A stretch of DNA of 64,000 nucleotides, from contig NZ_RPOI01000035.1 of assembly GCF_003818115.1 (NCBI RefSeq), forward strand, positions 21,724 to 85,723. Reading direction: 5' to 3'. The DNA is from Citrobacter youngae. GTDB lineage: Bacteria; Pseudomonadota; Gammaproteobacteria; Enterobacterales; Enterobacteriaceae. The notes below the pieces were generated by a model. It searched no databases, was not told the origin of the DNA, and was given only the letters and a program-made list of their open reading frames with translations. Below, piece by piece: positions 28,940 to 41,240 of this stretch; position 1 is the first letter of the stretch, and each line of letters starts with the position of its first letter. Made by a program: the position numbers and the translations under genes.

Positions 28940-30325
28940 TTATTCCTGCAATTTTTGGGCTGTGCCATGACGATTCAGGCCAAAAACCTTATAAATGAGC
29001 GTCACCGCCAGTAAGAAGCCGATGCCAACAAACAGCGACATTCGGGTATCTTCATTAAAGTACATGCCGATTAATACGCAAATCAGGAACGCCATCGTCA
29101 AATAATTCGCCCACGGGAACAAAATCGAGCGGAAAGGATGACTGGCGATCGCCGCCTTATGGGCCTGACGGAAACGCAGCTGGCTTATCAGGATCACAAA
29201 CCATGGCACCATCCCCGGCAGTACGCTGGCGCTATAAACATAAACGAATACACGCTGCGGGTTGGGAATGATGTAGTTCAGGCACGAACCAATCAGCAGG
29301 ATGGCGATAGAAATGGCCACGCCGGCAACCGGTACGCCATGACGCGAAACTTTTCCAACAGCGGCGGGTAGTTGGCGATTCTTTGCCAGCGCATAGAGCA
29401 TACGGCCACAGCTGTACATCCCGCTGTTACAGCCAGATAGCGCCGCCGTCAGGACCACAAAGTTGATAATCCCAGCGGCTGCTGTAATACCAATCCTGGC
29501 AAAAGTGAGAACGAACGGGCTGCCGTTACTGCCAATCTCATTCCACGGGAAAATAGTGACGATAACAAAAATCGCCCCCACGTAGAAAATCAGGATACGC
29601 CACAGCACTTTACCTACCGCGCTACGCAGCGTGACCTGTGGGTTCTTCGCTTCACCAGCCGTGATGCCGATCAGCTCCACGCCCTGATAGGAAGCAACAA
29701 CAATACACAATGCTGTCAGGAACCCTTTCCAGCCCCCCGCGAAGAAACCGCCATGCTCGGTCAAATTGCCAAAGCCGATCGCCTGACCACCGTTACCAAA
29801 GCCGAAGAAAATAACCCCTACGCCAATGACAATCATCACAATGATGGTGGTCACTTTGATCATGGCAAACCAGAATTCGATTTCACCATACAAGCGAACT
29901 GCTGCCAGGTTTGCTAACGCAACCAGTCCAACAGCAATCAGTGCGGGTATCCATTGCGCCATTTCCGGGAACCAGAACTGCACGTAGACCCCAATGGCGG
30001 TAATCTCCGAGATCCCCACCGCCATCCACATAAACCAGTATGACCATGCGGTAAGATAGCCAAAGAAGGGGCTCATGTAGCGGTGAGCGTAAACGGCGAA
30101 TGAGCCGGTGACCGGCTCCAGGAACAACATCTCCCCCATGGAACGCATGATGAAGAAGACGAACAACCCAGCGACGATATACGCCAGAAGAACCGACGGT
30201 CCCGCCCATTTCAGGGTACTGGCAGCCCCCATAAACAGTCCGACGCCAATGGTGCCCCCAAGGGCAATTAATTCGATGTGACGAGCCTCCAGCCCACGCT
30301 GTAGCTCAGGTTTGTTCTCGGCCAT
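28940..30325 (-). CDS. yifK: Threonine/serine permease YifK (ThrP)
   Basis: 461-residue APC-family symporter with 12 hydrophobic segments. The family opening [16 protein letters not shown] and the [17 protein letters not shown] loop are present. E. coli YifK has been characterised as a threonine/serine transporter (ThrP). The frame is open 132 bp upstream, but ATG 30325 ([18 protein letters not shown]) follows AAGAGGATCT and gives the E. coli length. A 278 bp gap separates it from wecG, with a hairpin that probably ends the wec transcript. Confidence 0.95.
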   Translation of the reverse strand: MAENKPELQRGLEARHIELIALGGTIGVGLFMGAASTLKWAGPSVLLAYIVAGLFVFFIMRSMGEMLFLEPVTGSFAVYAHRYMSPFFGYLTAWSYWFMWMAVGISEITAIGVYVQFWFPEMAQWIPALIAVGLVALANLAAVRLYGEIEFWFAMIKVTTIIVMIVIGVGVIFFGFGNGGQAIGFGNLTEHGGFFAGGWKGFLTALCIVVASYQGVELIGITAGEAKNPQVTLRSAVGKVLWRILIFYVGAIFVIVTIFPWNEIGSNGSPFVLTFARIGITAAAGIINFVVLTAALSGCNSGMYSCGRMLYALAKNRQLPAAVGKVSRHGVPVAGVAISIAILLIGSCLNYIIPNPQRVFVYVYSASVLPGMVPWFVILISQLRFRQAHKAAIASHPFRSILFPWANYLTMAFLICVLIGMYFNEDTRMSLFVGIGFLLAVTLIYKVFGLNRHGTAQKLQE

Positions 30326-30556
30326 AGATCCTCTTGTTGTGTTTGCATCGTTTCCGGTATTACCGGTTATCGTTATGGGTACATCGTTTTTTGCCATAAC
30401 AGGCCATTCAGCACCGACCACTTTACGGTTGGCGCCAAAAACACCACGGCACTGCAATGATTGTTGCGAATGGTTTCTTAAAATCGCCTAAATGGCAATT
30501 AAAGCATTCAAAAAATGAATAGATTGTGCGAGAAAGCAGCGATTATGTTGTGAATA

Positions 30557-30584
30557 AGTAGCGCGTTTAGCATAACGCGCTACT
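30557..30584 (-). terminator. Probable end of the wec operon transcript
   Basis: Perfect 11 bp stem AGTAGCGCGTT/AACGCGCTACT with a 6-nt loop, 19 nt after the wecG stop. Only TTATT follows on the minus strand, so termination may be partial. Confidence 0.55.
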
Positions 30585-30603
30585 GAACAACGCAGAGGTG
30601 ATG

Positions 30604-31344
30604 TCAGAGATTGCCGGTATAGTGCCAGCGGAGATAACGTAATAAACGAAGTTGGCGGGTGATACGACTCGGTTGCAGCAGCAAGCGATACAGCCACTCC
30701 AATCCCAGGCTCTGCCAGAATTTGGGCGCGCGCTTTACGTGCCCGGTAAACACATCGTAGGTGCCGCCCACGCCCATATACAGCGCATGCGGATGGACCT
30801 GGCGACAGTCGCGCATAAAAATTTCTTGTTTCGGCGAACCCATCGCCACGGTAACAAGTTGTGCGCCGCTGGCATGAATACGCTCAAACAGCGCCTGACG
30901 CTGATCGGCGGTAAAATAGCCGTCCTGACTGCCAACAATATTGACGTGCCATTGTGCGCGCAGTTTTGCCTCTGTTTGCGTCAGGACATCAGGCTTACCG
31001 CCCACCAGGAATACGGGCGTTCCTTCCTTCCCGGCGCGAGCCATCAGCGCTTCCCAGAGATCGGCCCCCGCCACACGTGATACCTGCGCCTGCGGGAATT
31101 TTTTACACACGGAACGCACCACGCTGATCCCATCCGCATATTTAAACTCAGCGGCCTCGATCAACGTCCGAACCTCTGGGTTATCCTCCGCTGTCAGCAT
31201 TTTTTCAGCGTTAATTGCTACCAGCGTCCCCTGCCTGAGACGTCCCTCGGCAAACAGGTAATTCAGCGCATGTTGCATATCGCGCCAGCCAATCAGTTCT
31301 AATCCGCGCAGTGAATACAGCGGCGCAGTTGTGTTATCTGTCAT
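30604..31344 (-). CDS. wecG: UDP-ManNAcA transferase WecG
   Basis: Adds N-acetylmannosaminuronic acid to lipid I to form ECA lipid II, on the cytoplasmic side of the inner membrane. 246 residues of glycosyltransferase family 26. Family motifs include ADGISVVRS and [12 protein letters not shown]. It overlaps the wzyE stop codon by 1 bp and is the last gene of the wec operon. Confidence 0.96.
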   Translation of the reverse strand: MTDNTTAPLYSLRGLELIGWRDMQHALNYLFAEGRLRQGTLVAINAEKMLTAEDNPEVRTLIEAAEFKYADGISVVRSVCKKFPQAQVSRVAGADLWEALMARAGKEGTPVFLVGGKPDVLTQTEAKLRAQWHVNIVGSQDGYFTADQRQALFERIHASGAQLVTVAMGSPKQEIFMRDCRQVHPHALYMGVGGTYDVFTGHVKRAPKFWQSLGLEWLYRLLLQPSRITRQLRLLRYLRWHYTGNL

Positions 31345-32699
31345 TACGATCCTTCAACCTGTGTCCGGGGCACCGACTTTATTCGTTTATGGATGAGTCC
31401 CGCACTATCAAACAGCCAGTACAACAATTTTGCCACCAACAGACAGACGCCGAAAATCACGAGGAAAAAAACCACTCGCGAGACAAACGAATCTAACCCT
31501 TCACGTGCCAAAACGATCATATTAAAAATGGCACCGAAACAGAAACTGTGCAAAATCGCCGACTTATAGCGATTAGTTTCCCGGTTGCCTAATTCATACA
31601 ACCAGTCGAACCATTTAATAATTAGGCCGACGACAATCGCGCCTAACGGTATAAACAGCGCCCCGCCCATCACCACCAGCGAACCAATTAACGTCGGCGA
31701 AATCGCCAGCCCCGAGTGGTTATTCAACACTTCCCAGGTAAAGTAGTTCGCTGAGTTGAGAACAATGCCAGGTCGTCCCGGCCACAGCCAGGAAGGGATA
31801 AAGACGTAGAAGTCACGAACAATCGGTGCCAGTCCCTGAAACTCAATATTGTGGTAATTTTGCAGCAATAGCGCCAGATTCTCCCACGGCGAGAAGGTAT
31901 CGCGCGTGAGGTACAGGAAAGTATAGAACGCCTCATCACCGCTGACGTTCATCCCGTAGCGCTTCAGCGCCAGCCAGAACATCCCGACAATACCCAGGAC
32001 GCCCGCCGCGGCCAGCATCCACAGCGAAATCCAGCCGCGAATAATGCCGATAAACAGGAAAATGGCAAACGCGATAATAATATTGGCGCGGGTTCCGCCA
32101 ACAATCATGTACGTCAGCAAACCAAATGCAACGGTACTCACCAGGAAGAACAACCACGCTTTGCTGTCCTGACGCAGGAAGTAGACCACCAGCATCGCCG
32201 GAATGAAGAAGTAGAAGAAGCGTTTCAGAGCCACCCCGGAGACTTCACTGGAGAAAATCTGGCTATAGGATTGCAACCTGAACAGCAGGAAACCGTTGTG
32301 CATAAAGAAAATGCCCACGCTCACCAGCGCAATCGCCATCAGGATAATCCAGGTCAAATGTGCTTCAACGCGATTGATGGTAAACAGCGGTTTGCGCGTT
32401 CTCTCCGGGCTCCGTTTCCGCAGGCGTGTTTTATAGGTCACATAGTACACTGCGTAGAAGCAGGCAGCGGACAGCAACGCCTGCAGCAAAATTTCCGGCG
32501 GGGCCACCGCCACATCAAAGCGAAATACCAGCACGCTGGTCAACGGAAAACCAAAGAAAAACGTCAATAAGAACAGCAATGAGAAGAAGACATTGAAGTT
32601 AAACCGCACGCGTCGGAATTCAAACCAGGTCAGCGTGGCGATAAACAAAGTCGAGAGCAGCCACACCACCAGCAGACCGCTGAATTGCATCAGACTCAT
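31344..32699 (-). CDS. wzyE: ECA polymerase WzyE
   Basis: Inner-membrane protein of 451 residues with about 11 hydrophobic segments. It joins ECA trisaccharide repeats at the periplasmic face with WzzE setting the chain length. A large periplasmic loop (about 260-330) contains the [17 protein letters not shown] region. It overlaps wecF by 4 bp and wecG by 1 bp. Confidence 0.95.
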   Translation of the reverse strand: MSLMQFSGLLVVWLLSTLFIATLTWFEFRRVRFNFNVFFSLLFLLTFFFGFPLTSVLVFRFDVAVAPPEILLQALLSAACFYAVYYVTYKTRLRKRSPERTRKPLFTINRVEAHLTWIILMAIALVSVGIFFMHNGFLLFRLQSYSQIFSSEVSGVALKRFFYFFIPAMLVVYFLRQDSKAWLFFLVSTVAFGLLTYMIVGGTRANIIIAFAIFLFIGIIRGWISLWMLAAAGVLGIVGMFWLALKRYGMNVSGDEAFYTFLYLTRDTFSPWENLALLLQNYHNIEFQGLAPIVRDFYVFIPSWLWPGRPGIVLNSANYFTWEVLNNHSGLAISPTLIGSLVVMGGALFIPLGAIVVGLIIKWFDWLYELGNRETNRYKSAILHSFCFGAIFNMIVLAREGLDSFVSRVVFFLVIFGVCLLVAKLLYWLFDSAGLIHKRIKSVPRTQVEGS

Positions 32700-33775
32700 A
32701 CGGTTTCTCCTGAGGCAATGCGCAGCGCGTTATGCCACGGTTGCAGATAATTCGGGCTAAAGAAAGTAATTGCACTTTTATCAACCGATGCCAGTTGGCG
32801 CTGCGCCTCGCGTACGATACCTTCATTGAGTACATCTGTCGTAAACAGAACCGGGATGTTTTGCTCTGCCATATCCTGCCAGAATGGGTTTTCACGATTG
32901 AGCACGCACGGGATCCCCGCCTGAATCAGCAGACACAATGTACCAATCCCCTGCTGACGGGCAAAGATAAAGTAACCCAGATCGCACTGACGCAGTAGCG
33001 CCAGATAGGCATCAAACTCCAGCTTTTCACTGAGAATTTGCAGGTTATCGGCGCTAAATAACGCCAGACCCGCCTGGCGCACTTCTTCAATATAGCCTGC
33101 ATTATTTGCCGGGTAACCCATTGGCACAATCACGTTAACCGTGTCGCCGAACTGCTGATGGACAGCACGCAGCGCGGCAATATGCTCATTACTGCGATCG
33201 CCAGAGTTTCCGACCAGGATCGTCATTTTCCCGCGTCGCTGGCGCTCATTGCTCATATTGTTCAGCGACGGATCCATACGGGTTGGGAAATAGAGCAATT
33301 CCCCGCGAACACGCGGATGCAGCTCAGCGAAATAGCTCAGATCGCCTCGCGTGGCAAAGACACAACCCACGCGGTTTTGTGCCATTCGGCGAATCGGGTA
33401 AAACAGACGGAATTTCAGCCCACTGGAGACTTCATACAGATCGGCACCCCAAATATGCCAGTAAAACTGCTCAGGCTTAATCCCCCCGCTCAGCAATGCC
33501 AGCCACAGACTAGTATTGAACTGCCCATGAAAGAAGAAACGCTGCTGGCGATCCGTCTTAGCTTTGGCGATAACGGCCTCTGCCAGCGCCTTTTTTCCAC
33601 CGTAGAAACTCAGTGATAACGCCGGGTAGCTCTCGCTAAATCCCGTATCCTGACCGGCAACCATAAACACGCGTGCGTGCTCACTTGTTGCAGCCAACGC
33701 GTCGTTGAAGAACCGCAGCACGGTTTGGTTATGGTGAGGGATATCCGATCCCAGAACGTGAATCAGTACAGTCAT
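32696..33775 (-). CDS. wecF: dTDP-Fuc4NAc transferase WecF
   Basis: Transfers 4-acetamido-4,6-dideoxygalactose to lipid II, completing the ECA trisaccharide (lipid III). 359 residues, glycosyltransferase family 56. The N terminus [20 protein letters not shown] is that of the family. 4 bp overlaps at both ends indicate coupled translation with wzxE and wzyE. Confidence 0.96.
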   Translation of the reverse strand: MTVLIHVLGSDIPHHNQTVLRFFNDALAATSEHARVFMVAGQDTGFSESYPALSLSFYGGKKALAEAVIAKAKTDRQQRFFFHGQFNTSLWLALLSGGIKPEQFYWHIWGADLYEVSSGLKFRLFYPIRRMAQNRVGCVFATRGDLSYFAELHPRVRGELLYFPTRMDPSLNNMSNERQRRGKMTILVGNSGDRSNEHIAALRAVHQQFGDTVNVIVPMGYPANNAGYIEEVRQAGLALFSADNLQILSEKLEFDAYLALLRQCDLGYFIFARQQGIGTLCLLIQAGIPCVLNRENPFWQDMAEQNIPVLFTTDVLNEGIVREAQRQLASVDKSAITFFSPNYLQPWHNALRIASGETV

Positions 33776-35022
33776 ACCCGCCTACGCCAGAGTAAAAACA
33801 CGCCACAACAAAGAGAAAAATAGACGATGTACGTTGCCATATAGGCCTGTGCCGCGCCCAGAGCACCGTGCGCGGGGATCAACCAGTGGGCAAATGCCGT
33901 CAACAAAATGAACTGGCTAATTTCGGCCAGAATATAAAACCGCAGCGAGGCCTTCGCGATCACCAGATAGCCAAATACGTAGGCACCCACTTTCAGTACA
34001 TCCCCCACCAGTTGCCAGGCAAACAAATCACGCATGGCGGTGAATTTAGCGGAGAAAAGCAGCCAGATAGCAAAATCACGTAACAGCCAGACGGTAAAAC
34101 TCGCGGCGGCAACTGCCGGTAATACAAATTTCAGCGATTTGATAACTTCACGCGTGATGTCGCGCTTTTCAGTCAGGCGAGACAGTGTTGGCAGCAGATA
34201 CACACTGAATGAAGCGGTAATAAATTGCAGGTACGCATCAGAGATACTGCTCACCCCCTGCCAAATCCCCACGTCATCCCAGCTGTATTGCGCCGCCAAT
34301 AGGTTTCGCATCATCACATACGCCACGGGCAGCGTCACAGAGGTAATGAGCGCCATCAACGTAAACTTGCTAAGTTTCCCTGCCAGCCCGTTATCCCAGG
34401 AAGGTTTCAGGTATTGCACAGGGAGGGTTCCACGCTTGATCAGCATAAGCATGGCGGGCACCACCACCAGCGCTGGTACCAGCGCCAGCCCCAGCAAAGC
34501 ACCTTCGTATCCGCCCAACCGATAGCAGCCGTAGTAGGCCACGACGCCGACCAGGCTGCCAATAATCAGCGATAGCGCATTACCTGCGGCATCGCGGAAT
34601 CCTTTCATCAACGCCAGCAACAGGTTTGCCCAGGCAATCCCCATCTGTACCAGCGCAACCAGGCGTACCAGCCCCTGAAAATGCGTATGACCAAACAATC
34701 CCTGACTGATAGGCGCTGCTGCCAGCAAAAAAATCGCCGCCATCAGCGTAGAGAATCCCAACACCATTGCGGATGATGTCCCCACCACCTTACGCAACCG
34801 CGCCGGGTCATCATGGTGCTGCGCAACGTATTTCGTGACGCCGTTGAAAATCCCGGCGCCCGCCAACACGCCAAGCACGGTGACCATCTGACGGAAGTTT
34901 CCCGCCTGGCCCACACCCGCAGGGCCGAAAGAGACCGCCAGCAGTTTTACCACCAACAAACCCGCACCAATTTTTACCAGCGTACTGGTAGCCGTCCACA
35001 AGGACGCTTTAGCCAGCGACAT
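33772..35022 (-). CDS. wzxE: ECA lipid III flippase WzxE
   Basis: 416 residues with about 12 hydrophobic segments, of the polysaccharide transporter (MOP) superfamily. It flips the undecaprenyl-linked trisaccharide to the periplasm. It starts 1 bp after the wecE stop and overlaps wecF by 4 bp. Confidence 0.96.
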   Translation of the reverse strand: MSLAKASLWTATSTLVKIGAGLLVVKLLAVSFGPAGVGQAGNFRQMVTVLGVLAGAGIFNGVTKYVAQHHDDPARLRKVVGTSSAMVLGFSTLMAAIFLLAAAPISQGLFGHTHFQGLVRLVALVQMGIAWANLLLALMKGFRDAAGNALSLIIGSLVGVVAYYGCYRLGGYEGALLGLALVPALVVVPAMLMLIKRGTLPVQYLKPSWDNGLAGKLSKFTLMALITSVTLPVAYVMMRNLLAAQYSWDDVGIWQGVSSISDAYLQFITASFSVYLLPTLSRLTEKRDITREVIKSLKFVLPAVAAASFTVWLLRDFAIWLLFSAKFTAMRDLFAWQLVGDVLKVGAYVFGYLVIAKASLRFYILAEISQFILLTAFAHWLIPAHGALGAAQAYMATYIVYFSLCCGVFLLWRRRV

Positions 35023-35023
35023 A

Positions 35024-36154
35024 TCAGGAGAAGTAGTTGAGTAAGGTCGTAATCACTGTGCGCTGGTTCACCAGCGACAGGTTATAAAACAGCGGCAGAC
35101 GCAGCAGACGTTCACTCTCTTTGGTGGTGTAACGATCGACTCCGGAAAACACGCCAAATTTATCGCCAGCCGGACAATCATGCAGCGGGATATAATGGAA
35201 TACCGCCATAATTTCGGCTTCTTTCAGGAAGTTAATCAACGCCGTGCGATCGTCAATATCACGCAGCTTGATATAAAACATATGGGCGTTCTGCGCACAA
35301 CCTTCCGGGATGGCGGGTAAATCAATACGCCCGGCACGCGCCAGCGGTTCGAGGGCATCATAATAATTCTGCCACAGCACCAGGCGCTGATGATTAATAC
35401 GCTCTGCCGCTTCCAGTTGCGCCCACAGATAGGCAGCCTGGAGATCGGACATCAAATAGCTGGAGCCAATATCACGCCAGGTATATTTATCAACCTGACC
35501 GCGGAAAAATTGACTGCGATTCGTCCCCTTTTCACGGATGATTTCTGCACGTTCAACTAATTTACGGTCGTTGATCAGCGTCGCCCCGCCTTCACCGCCT
35601 GCGGTATAGTTTTTGGTTTCATGGAAGCTAAAGCAGCCAATATGCCCAATGGTCCCCAGCGCACGGCCTTTGTAGGTCGACATTACGCCCTGAGCAGCAT
35701 CTTCTACCACGAACAGGTTGTATTGTGACGCCAACGCCATAATGGTATCCATTTCACAGGCAACCCCGGCGTAGTGCACCGGCACAATAGCGCGGGTTTT
35801 CTCGGTGATCGCCGCTTCAATCAGCGTTTCATCAATGTTCATGGTATCCGGGCGGATATCGACAAAGACGATTTTTGCGCCACGCAGCACGAATGCGTTC
35901 GCGGTAGATACAAATGTGTAGCTGGGCATGATGACTTCATCGCCGGGCTGGATGTCCAGCAATAATGCCGCCATCTCCAGTGATGCGGTACAGGAAGGCG
36001 TCAGCAGCACTTTCTCACTGCCAAAATGCTGCTCCAGCCATTGCTGGCAACGGCGGGTAAAACCACCATCGCCACACAGCTTGCCGCTGCTCATCGCTGA
36101 CTGCATGTATTCAAGCTCGGTTCCCACCACCGGCGGTGCGTTAAATGGAATCAT
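35024..36154 (-). CDS. wecE: dTDP-4-amino-4,6-dideoxygalactose transaminase WecE
   Basis: PLP enzyme of the DegT/DnrJ/EryC1 family, converting dTDP-4-keto-6-deoxyglucose to dTDP-Fuc4N with glutamate. 376 residues. The PLP Lys is in CFSFHETKNYTAGGEGG (about residue 181); the phosphate-binding segment is TPSCTASLEMAALLL. The frame runs 240 bp further upstream, but ATG 36154 (MIPFNAPPVVGTELEY) is the family start and lies 4 bp after wecD. Confidence 0.97.
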   Translation of the reverse strand: MIPFNAPPVVGTELEYMQSAMSSGKLCGDGGFTRRCQQWLEQHFGSEKVLLTPSCTASLEMAALLLDIQPGDEVIMPSYTFVSTANAFVLRGAKIVFVDIRPDTMNIDETLIEAAITEKTRAIVPVHYAGVACEMDTIMALASQYNLFVVEDAAQGVMSTYKGRALGTIGHIGCFSFHETKNYTAGGEGGATLINDRKLVERAEIIREKGTNRSQFFRGQVDKYTWRDIGSSYLMSDLQAAYLWAQLEAAERINHQRLVLWQNYYDALEPLARAGRIDLPAIPEGCAQNAHMFYIKLRDIDDRTALINFLKEAEIMAVFHYIPLHDCPAGDKFGVFSGVDRYTTKESERLLRLPLFYNLSLVNQRTVITTLLNYFS

Positions 36155-36158
36155 TTTG

Positions 36159-36836
36159 TCACCTGTATAACCAGTACGCGGTGCTTTCCACATTTGCACC
36201 GCTCTGTATATAACGTTTAAGCGCGGCGGTGTTGCCCATCTGGGTCGCCACCCGCAATGTTGTTTTACCGCGAGCCTGTGCCCAGCAAAGCGCAGCCTGC
36301 ATGAGTTCGGCACCCGCACCACGACCAGCCAGTAAGCCAATACGTGCATCAGTATCATTGACGTCACGTAGTGAGACATAACCGCGAATCCCACCTGTCT
36401 GTGTACGAAAAATGAGGCACTGATGATCGAACGTGCCCAGCACAGCGTTTTCTATCCACTGTGCATAAAAACGCGCACTGGCCTCCACGGGATACCACGG
36501 TACGCGGAAACGACTTTGGGCGAACGCCTCTCCTGCCAGTCGACGCAGCAGCGGAATATCCGCAGCTTGCGCCACCTGTGCACCGGGATTTTCACGGGCG
36601 CACGTTACCGGCAGAACAAAGTCCATCTCACCTTCGACCAGTGAAAAGCCCAACTGCTGTAAAGCATCTAATTCATACGTATTTGCAGCAGGAATTTTTG
36701 CCTGCACCCGTTCCCAGCGCTGTAAAACTTCTGCTGTCAGGATCGGTGCGTGCGGGTCAAACCGTACGATGGCGCTATTCACGCCAAAGAACGTATTTTC
36801 CCAATCCAGAGACTCAATACTGGCGCGGACGGGCAC
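36159..36836 (-). CDS. wecD: dTDP-Fuc4N acetyltransferase WecD
   Basis: GNAT-family enzyme that N-acetylates dTDP-Fuc4N. 225 residues. The acetyl-CoA motif is [19 protein letters not shown]. The start is GTG at 36836 (M-P-V-R-A-S-I-E), which lies 23 bp inside the 3' end of rffH; no ATG gives the family N terminus. The N-terminal domain is less conserved than the GNAT domain. Confidence 0.93.
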   Translation of the reverse strand: MPVRASIESLDWENTFFGVNSAIVRFDPHAPILTAEVLQRWERVQAKIPAANTYELDALQQLGFSLVEGEMDFVLPVTCARENPGAQVAQAADIPLLRRLAGEAFAQSRFRVPWYPVEASARFYAQWIENAVLGTFDHQCLIFRTQTGGIRGYVSLRDVNDTDARIGLLAGRGAGAELMQAALCWAQARGKTTLRVATQMGNTAALKRYIQSGANVESTAYWLYR

Positions 36837-37695
36837 GGAGAAGCTCCAGCAAATATTGGCCGTAGCCTGTTTTAGCCAGAGAGCTGGCGGCACGTCTAAC
36901 ACCTTCATCATCCAGCCAGCCATTACGCCATGCGATCTCTTCCAGGCAGGCGATTTTAAAGCCCTGACGTTTCTCCACCGTCTGCACAAACGTGCTCGCT
37001 TCAATCAGACTGTCGTGCGTACCGGTATCCAGCCAGGCAAAGCCACGGCCAAGCAATTCAACGGTCAGATTGCCATCGTCAAGGTACATCTGGTTAATGG
37101 AGGTAATTTCCAGTTCCCCACGCTCAGAAGGTTTCACGCGCTTTGCGTATTCCACTACCTTACTGTCGTAGAAATAGAGTCCTGTCACCGCCCAGTTTGA
37201 TTTTGGTTCTTTCGGCTTCTCTTCCAGCGAGACTGCGCGAAAATTGTCATCAAACTCAACCACACCGAAACGCTCAGGATCCATCACCTGATAGCCAAAT
37301 ACCGTCGCACCTTGTGTTCTGGCAGCGACGTGGCGTAGTTTTGGACTAAATCCCTGACCAAAGAAGATATTGTCCCCAAGCACCAGACATGATGGTTCGC
37401 CGTTAAGGAACGTTTCACCAATAATGAATGCCTGTGCTAAACCATCCGGGCTGGGCTGCTCTGCATAATGCAATTCAATACCGAACTCAGAGCCATCTCC
37501 CAGCAAACGCTGGAAATACCCTTTATCTTCCGGTGTGGTAATAATGAGGATCTCGCGAATTCCCGCCAGCATCAGTACCGATAGCGGGTAATAGATCATG
37601 GGCTTATCGTAAATAGGCAATAGCTGCTTCGATACGCCGCGCGTAATGGGGTACAGGCGAGTGCCTGAGCCACCTGCCAGAATGATACCTTTCAT
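36814..37695 (-). CDS. rffH: Glucose-1-phosphate thymidylyltransferase RffH
   Basis: Makes dTDP-glucose from glucose-1-phosphate and dTTP, the first step to dTDP-Fuc4NAc. 293 residues with the nucleotidyltransferase signature [13 protein letters not shown] at the N terminus. It is the ECA-specific paralogue of RmlA; placement in the wec operon decides this. It starts 33 bp after rffG. Confidence 0.97.
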   Translation of the reverse strand: MKGIILAGGSGTRLYPITRGVSKQLLPIYDKPMIYYPLSVLMLAGIREILIITTPEDKGYFQRLLGDGSEFGIELHYAEQPSPDGLAQAFIIGETFLNGEPSCLVLGDNIFFGQGFSPKLRHVAARTQGATVFGYQVMDPERFGVVEFDDNFRAVSLEEKPKEPKSNWAVTGLYFYDSKVVEYAKRVKPSERGELEITSINQMYLDDGNLTVELLGRGFAWLDTGTHDSLIEASTFVQTVEKRQGFKIACLEEIAWRNGWLDDEGVRRAASSLAKTGYGQYLLELLRARPRQY

Positions 37696-37728
37696 ATGAT
37701 CCCTCCTCCGGGCGCCAAAACCAGGTTG

Positions 37729-38796
37729 TTAGCCCTTCAGGCCCAAACGCTCACCCTGGTAGCTGCCATCCTGCACGGGTTTCCACCAGGCCTCATTTGC
37801 CAGATACCATTGCACGGTTTTACGCATGCCACTTTCAAACGTTTCCTGCGGCACCCAGCCAAGTTCACGCGCAATTTTCGACGCATCAATGGCATAGCGC
37901 AGATCATGGCCTGGGCGATCTTCAACATAAGTGATCAATTCACGATACCGCATAACACCTTTTGGTTTTTGCGGTGCCAGTTCTTCCAACAAGCTGCAAA
38001 TCGTTTCGACCACGTCCAGGTTTTTACGCTCGTTATGACCACCAATATTATAGGTCTCGCCAACCGCGCCTGTAGTCGCGACGCAATAGAGCGCCCGGGC
38101 ATGATCTTCCACATACAGCCAGTCACGAATCTGCTGTCCGTTGCCGTACACCGGCAGAGGTTTTCCCGCCAGTGCATTGAGAATCATCAGCGGGATCAGT
38201 TTTTCCGGGAAATGGTAGGGCCCATAATTGTTGGAGCAGTTAGTTATTAACGTTGGCAGCCCGTACGTACGTAGCCAGGCACGTACCAGATGATCGCTGC
38301 TGGCCTTTGACGCGGAATAAGGACTACTCGGTACATACGGCGTTGTTTCGGTAAAGAAATCATCCGTAGAATGCAGGTCGCCGTACACCTCGTCGGTTGA
38401 TATATGGTGGAAACGAAACGCCTGCTTTTTATCATCGGCTAACACATTCCAGTATGCGCGAGCGGCTTCCAGCAACGTGTAGGTTCCGACAATATTGGTT
38501 TCAATAAATGCGGCGGGGCCATCGATAGAACGATCAACATGACTTTCTGCCGCCAGGTGCATCACGCAATCCGGCTGATACTGTTGAAACACGTTGTCGA
38601 GCGCCAGGCGATCGCAGATATCAACTTGTTCAAAGGCAAAACGGGCATTCTGTGCAACCGGCGCCAGCGACATCAGGTTTCCGGCATAGGTTAACTTATC
38701 AACCACTACCACGGCATCCCGAGTCTCATTAATGATGTGACGCACAACCGCTGAGCCAATAAATCCTGCACCACCGGTAACCAGAATTCGTTTCAT
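37729..38796 (-). CDS. rffG: dTDP-glucose 4,6-dehydratase RffG
   Basis: NAD-dependent extended SDR enzyme forming dTDP-4-keto-6-deoxyglucose. 355 residues. The Rossmann motif is [15 protein letters not shown], and the catalytic Tyr-x3-Lys is in [15 protein letters not shown]. It is the ECA paralogue of RmlB. It overlaps wecC by 1 bp. Confidence 0.97.
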   Translation of the reverse strand: MKRILVTGGAGFIGSAVVRHIINETRDAVVVVDKLTYAGNLMSLAPVAQNARFAFEQVDICDRLALDNVFQQYQPDCVMHLAAESHVDRSIDGPAAFIETNIVGTYTLLEAARAYWNVLADDKKQAFRFHHISTDEVYGDLHSTDDFFTETTPYVPSSPYSASKASSDHLVRAWLRTYGLPTLITNCSNNYGPYHFPEKLIPLMILNALAGKPLPVYGNGQQIRDWLYVEDHARALYCVATTGAVGETYNIGGHNERKNLDVVETICSLLEELAPQKPKGVMRYRELITYVEDRPGHDLRYAIDASKIARELGWVPQETFESGMRKTVQWYLANEAWWKPVQDGSYQGERLGLKG

Positions 38797-40058
38797 TAGC
38801 GCCAGACTCCTTTAGTATCAACCACGTATTGCTGGTGAACCGCATCGCCTTTAATCGCTTTAAATTCATTATGGTCAACCAGCATCACCAGCACATCGGC
38901 GCTTGCCAGCGCATCGTCCAGTTTCGCCAGTTGGCACAGGCCATCCAGTTTTTTCGGCAACTGATGGATATTCGGTTCAACCACCAGCGTCTCGCCGCTG
39001 TGCCAGCGTGCGATACTTTGCGCCACCCCCATTGCCGGGCTTTCACGTAAATCATCAATATTCGGTTTGAACGCCAGACCAAAACAGGCAATTTTTACGT
39101 CGCTGGCACGTTTATTGGTCTCCGTCAGACAATCCGCTACAGCGGCTTTTACCCGATCGACAACCCAATGAGGCTTACTATCATTTACCTCGCGCGCGGT
39201 GCGGATCAATCTCGCCTGCTGCGGGTTCTGCGCCACAATAAACCACGGGTCGACCGCGATACAGTGCCCGCCAACACCAGGTCCAGGCTGCAAAATGTTA
39301 ACCCGCGGGTGACGGTTCGCCAGACGGATCAGTTCCCAGACGTTAATCCCCTGATCGTCGCAAATCAGCGACAGTTCATTAGCAAAGGCGATATTGACAT
39401 CGCGGAAGCTGTTTTCGGTCAACTTGCACATTTCTGCAGTGCGGGCGTTAGTCACCACACATTCACCTTCGAGGAAGATGTTGTACAGTTCGCTGGCGCG
39501 CATAGAACAAACGGGGGTCATTCCGCCAATCACACGGTCATTTTTAATCAGTTCAACCATTACCTGGCCTGGCAGCACGCGCTCCGGACAATAAGCAATG
39601 TTCACGTCAGCCTGTTCCCCCGCCTGCTGCGGGAAAGTCAGATCAGGGCGCATTTCTGCAAGCCATGCTGCCATCTGCTCCGTTGCCCCGACAGGTGACG
39701 TCGATTCAAGGATCACCAACGCCCCTTTTTTCAGCACCGGCGCAAGCGACTTCGCTGCGGCTTCAACATAGACCATATCGGGTTCATGCTCCCCCTTGAA
39801 GGGGGTCGGCACAGCAATCAGATAAGCGTCTGCTTCAACAGGTGTCGTAACCGCACGCAGAAAGCCATTTTCGACTGCTGTTTTCACCACAGCACCCAAA
39901 TCAGGTTCAACGATGTGGATTTCACCGCGGTTAATGGTATCCACCGCATGTTGATTTACATCTACGCCAATAACATGTTTTTGACGGGAAGCAAAAGCGG
40001 CCGCCGTCGGCAGTCCGATATAACCCAGCCCAATGACAGAAATGGTCGTAAAACTCAT
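38796..40058 (-). CDS. wecC: UDP-ManNAc dehydrogenase WecC
   Basis: Oxidises UDP-N-acetylmannosamine twice to UDP-ManNAcA with NAD. 420 residues of the UDP-glucose/GDP-mannose dehydrogenase family. The NAD motif is [10 protein letters not shown] and the catalytic Cys is in [13 protein letters not shown]. It overlaps wecB by 4 bp. Confidence 0.97.
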   Translation of the reverse strand: MSFTTISVIGLGYIGLPTAAAFASRQKHVIGVDVNQHAVDTINRGEIHIVEPDLGAVVKTAVENGFLRAVTTPVEADAYLIAVPTPFKGEHEPDMVYVEAAAKSLAPVLKKGALVILESTSPVGATEQMAAWLAEMRPDLTFPQQAGEQADVNIAYCPERVLPGQVMVELIKNDRVIGGMTPVCSMRASELYNIFLEGECVVTNARTAEMCKLTENSFRDVNIAFANELSLICDDQGINVWELIRLANRHPRVNILQPGPGVGGHCIAVDPWFIVAQNPQQARLIRTAREVNDSKPHWVVDRVKAAVADCLTETNKRASDVKIACFGLAFKPNIDDLRESPAMGVAQSIARWHSGETLVVEPNIHQLPKKLDGLCQLAKLDDALASADVLVMLVDHNEFKAIKGDAVHQQYVVDTKGVWR

Positions 40059-41185
40059 AGCGATATCCGATTATTTTTTAACGCGTGTAAAATGCGGCCA
40101 CACGCCTGCCCATCACCATACGGATTATGGGCGCGGCTCATGGTCTGATATTCATTTTCGTCATGCAGCAAGCGCGTGACTTCTGCCACAATACGCTGAG
40201 GGTCAGTCCCAACCAGACGTACTGTGCCTGCGGTAATGGCTTCTGGCCGCTCCGTTGTTTCTCGCATCACCAATACAGGTTTGCCCAGAGAAGGGGCTTC
40301 CTCCTGAATCCCGCCGGAATCGGTAAGGATAAGCCAGGCATGATTCATCAGCCAGACGAATGGCAGATAGTCCTGTGGCTCAATCAGAATCACGTTCTCA
40401 ACATGACCCAAAATACGATTTACCGGCTCGCTAACGTTGGGGTTCAGGTGTACGGGATAGACAATCTGTACATTCTGATTAGCCGCGGCAATTTCCGCCA
40501 GTGCATGGCAGATTTGCTCAAAGCCGCGACCAAAGCTTTCCCGACGATGACCGGTTACCAGGATCATCTTCTTATCCGCATCCAGGAAAGGATAGCGCTC
40601 AGCCAGTTCAGCGCGCAGTGCTTCATTTCCGAGTACACGATCGCGAACCCAGATCAACGCATCAATAACCGTGTTCCCCGTGACAAAAATACGGTCATCC
40701 GGAATGGTTTCACGCAACAGGTTTTGGCGTGAATTTTCAGTTGGGGAAAAGTGATACATTGCCAGGCGCCCGGTCAGTGTACGGTTTGCCTCTTCCGGCC
40801 AGGGAGAATAGAGATCGCCAGTTCGCAACCCAGCCTCAACATGCCCCACCGGAATACGCTGATAAAACGCGGCCAGGCTGGTCGCAAGGGTTGTTGTTGT
40901 ATCACCGTGGACTAGCACCACATCAGGTTTGAACTCAGCGAGGATTGGCTTTAATCCTTCCAGAATTCGACAGGTAATTTCTGTCAGTCCCTGACCTGGC
41001 TGCATAATATTGAGATCGTAGTCAGGTACGATGGAAAAGAGGTGCAATACCTGATCGAGCATCTCCCGATGCTGTGCAGTGACGCAAACTTTCGCGTCGA
41101 AATCAGGATCTTTAGCCAGCGCATGAACCAGAGGAGCCATCTTAATGGCCTCCGGTCGCGTACCAAATACAGTCAGTACTTTCAC
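40055..41185 (-). CDS. wecB: UDP-GlcNAc 2-epimerase WecB
   Basis: Interconverts UDP-GlcNAc and UDP-ManNAc for ECA. 376 residues with a GT-B-like fold. Motifs seen: [28 protein letters not shown] and [10 protein letters not shown], which hold the catalytic Asp/Glu and a key His/Arg. The start is GTG at 41185 (M-K-V-L-T-V-F-G) with AGAGA 6 nt upstream. The frame continues 42 bp upstream but that is not needed. Confidence 0.97.
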   Translation of the reverse strand: MKVLTVFGTRPEAIKMAPLVHALAKDPDFDAKVCVTAQHREMLDQVLHLFSIVPDYDLNIMQPGQGLTEITCRILEGLKPILAEFKPDVVLVHGDTTTTLATSLAAFYQRIPVGHVEAGLRTGDLYSPWPEEANRTLTGRLAMYHFSPTENSRQNLLRETIPDDRIFVTGNTVIDALIWVRDRVLGNEALRAELAERYPFLDADKKMILVTGHRRESFGRGFEQICHALAEIAAANQNVQIVYPVHLNPNVSEPVNRILGHVENVILIEPQDYLPFVWLMNHAWLILTDSGGIQEEAPSLGKPVLVMRETTERPEAITAGTVRLVGTDPQRIVAEVTRLLHDENEYQTMSRAHNPYGDGQACGRILHALKNNRISL

Positions 41186-41240
41186 ATCGATTCTCTTCGG
41201 ATTGGCAGTGAGAGCCCAGCCCCTCACTGCAACGGTATTG

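Noticed and set aside
36155..36394. N-terminal extension of wecE to a 456-residue protein
   Set aside because: The extra 80 codons overlap wecD and give no conserved sequence. Similar upstream extensions of yifK, comM, cyaA, cyaY, pldB, wecD and ppiC were trimmed on family length and ribosome binding sites.
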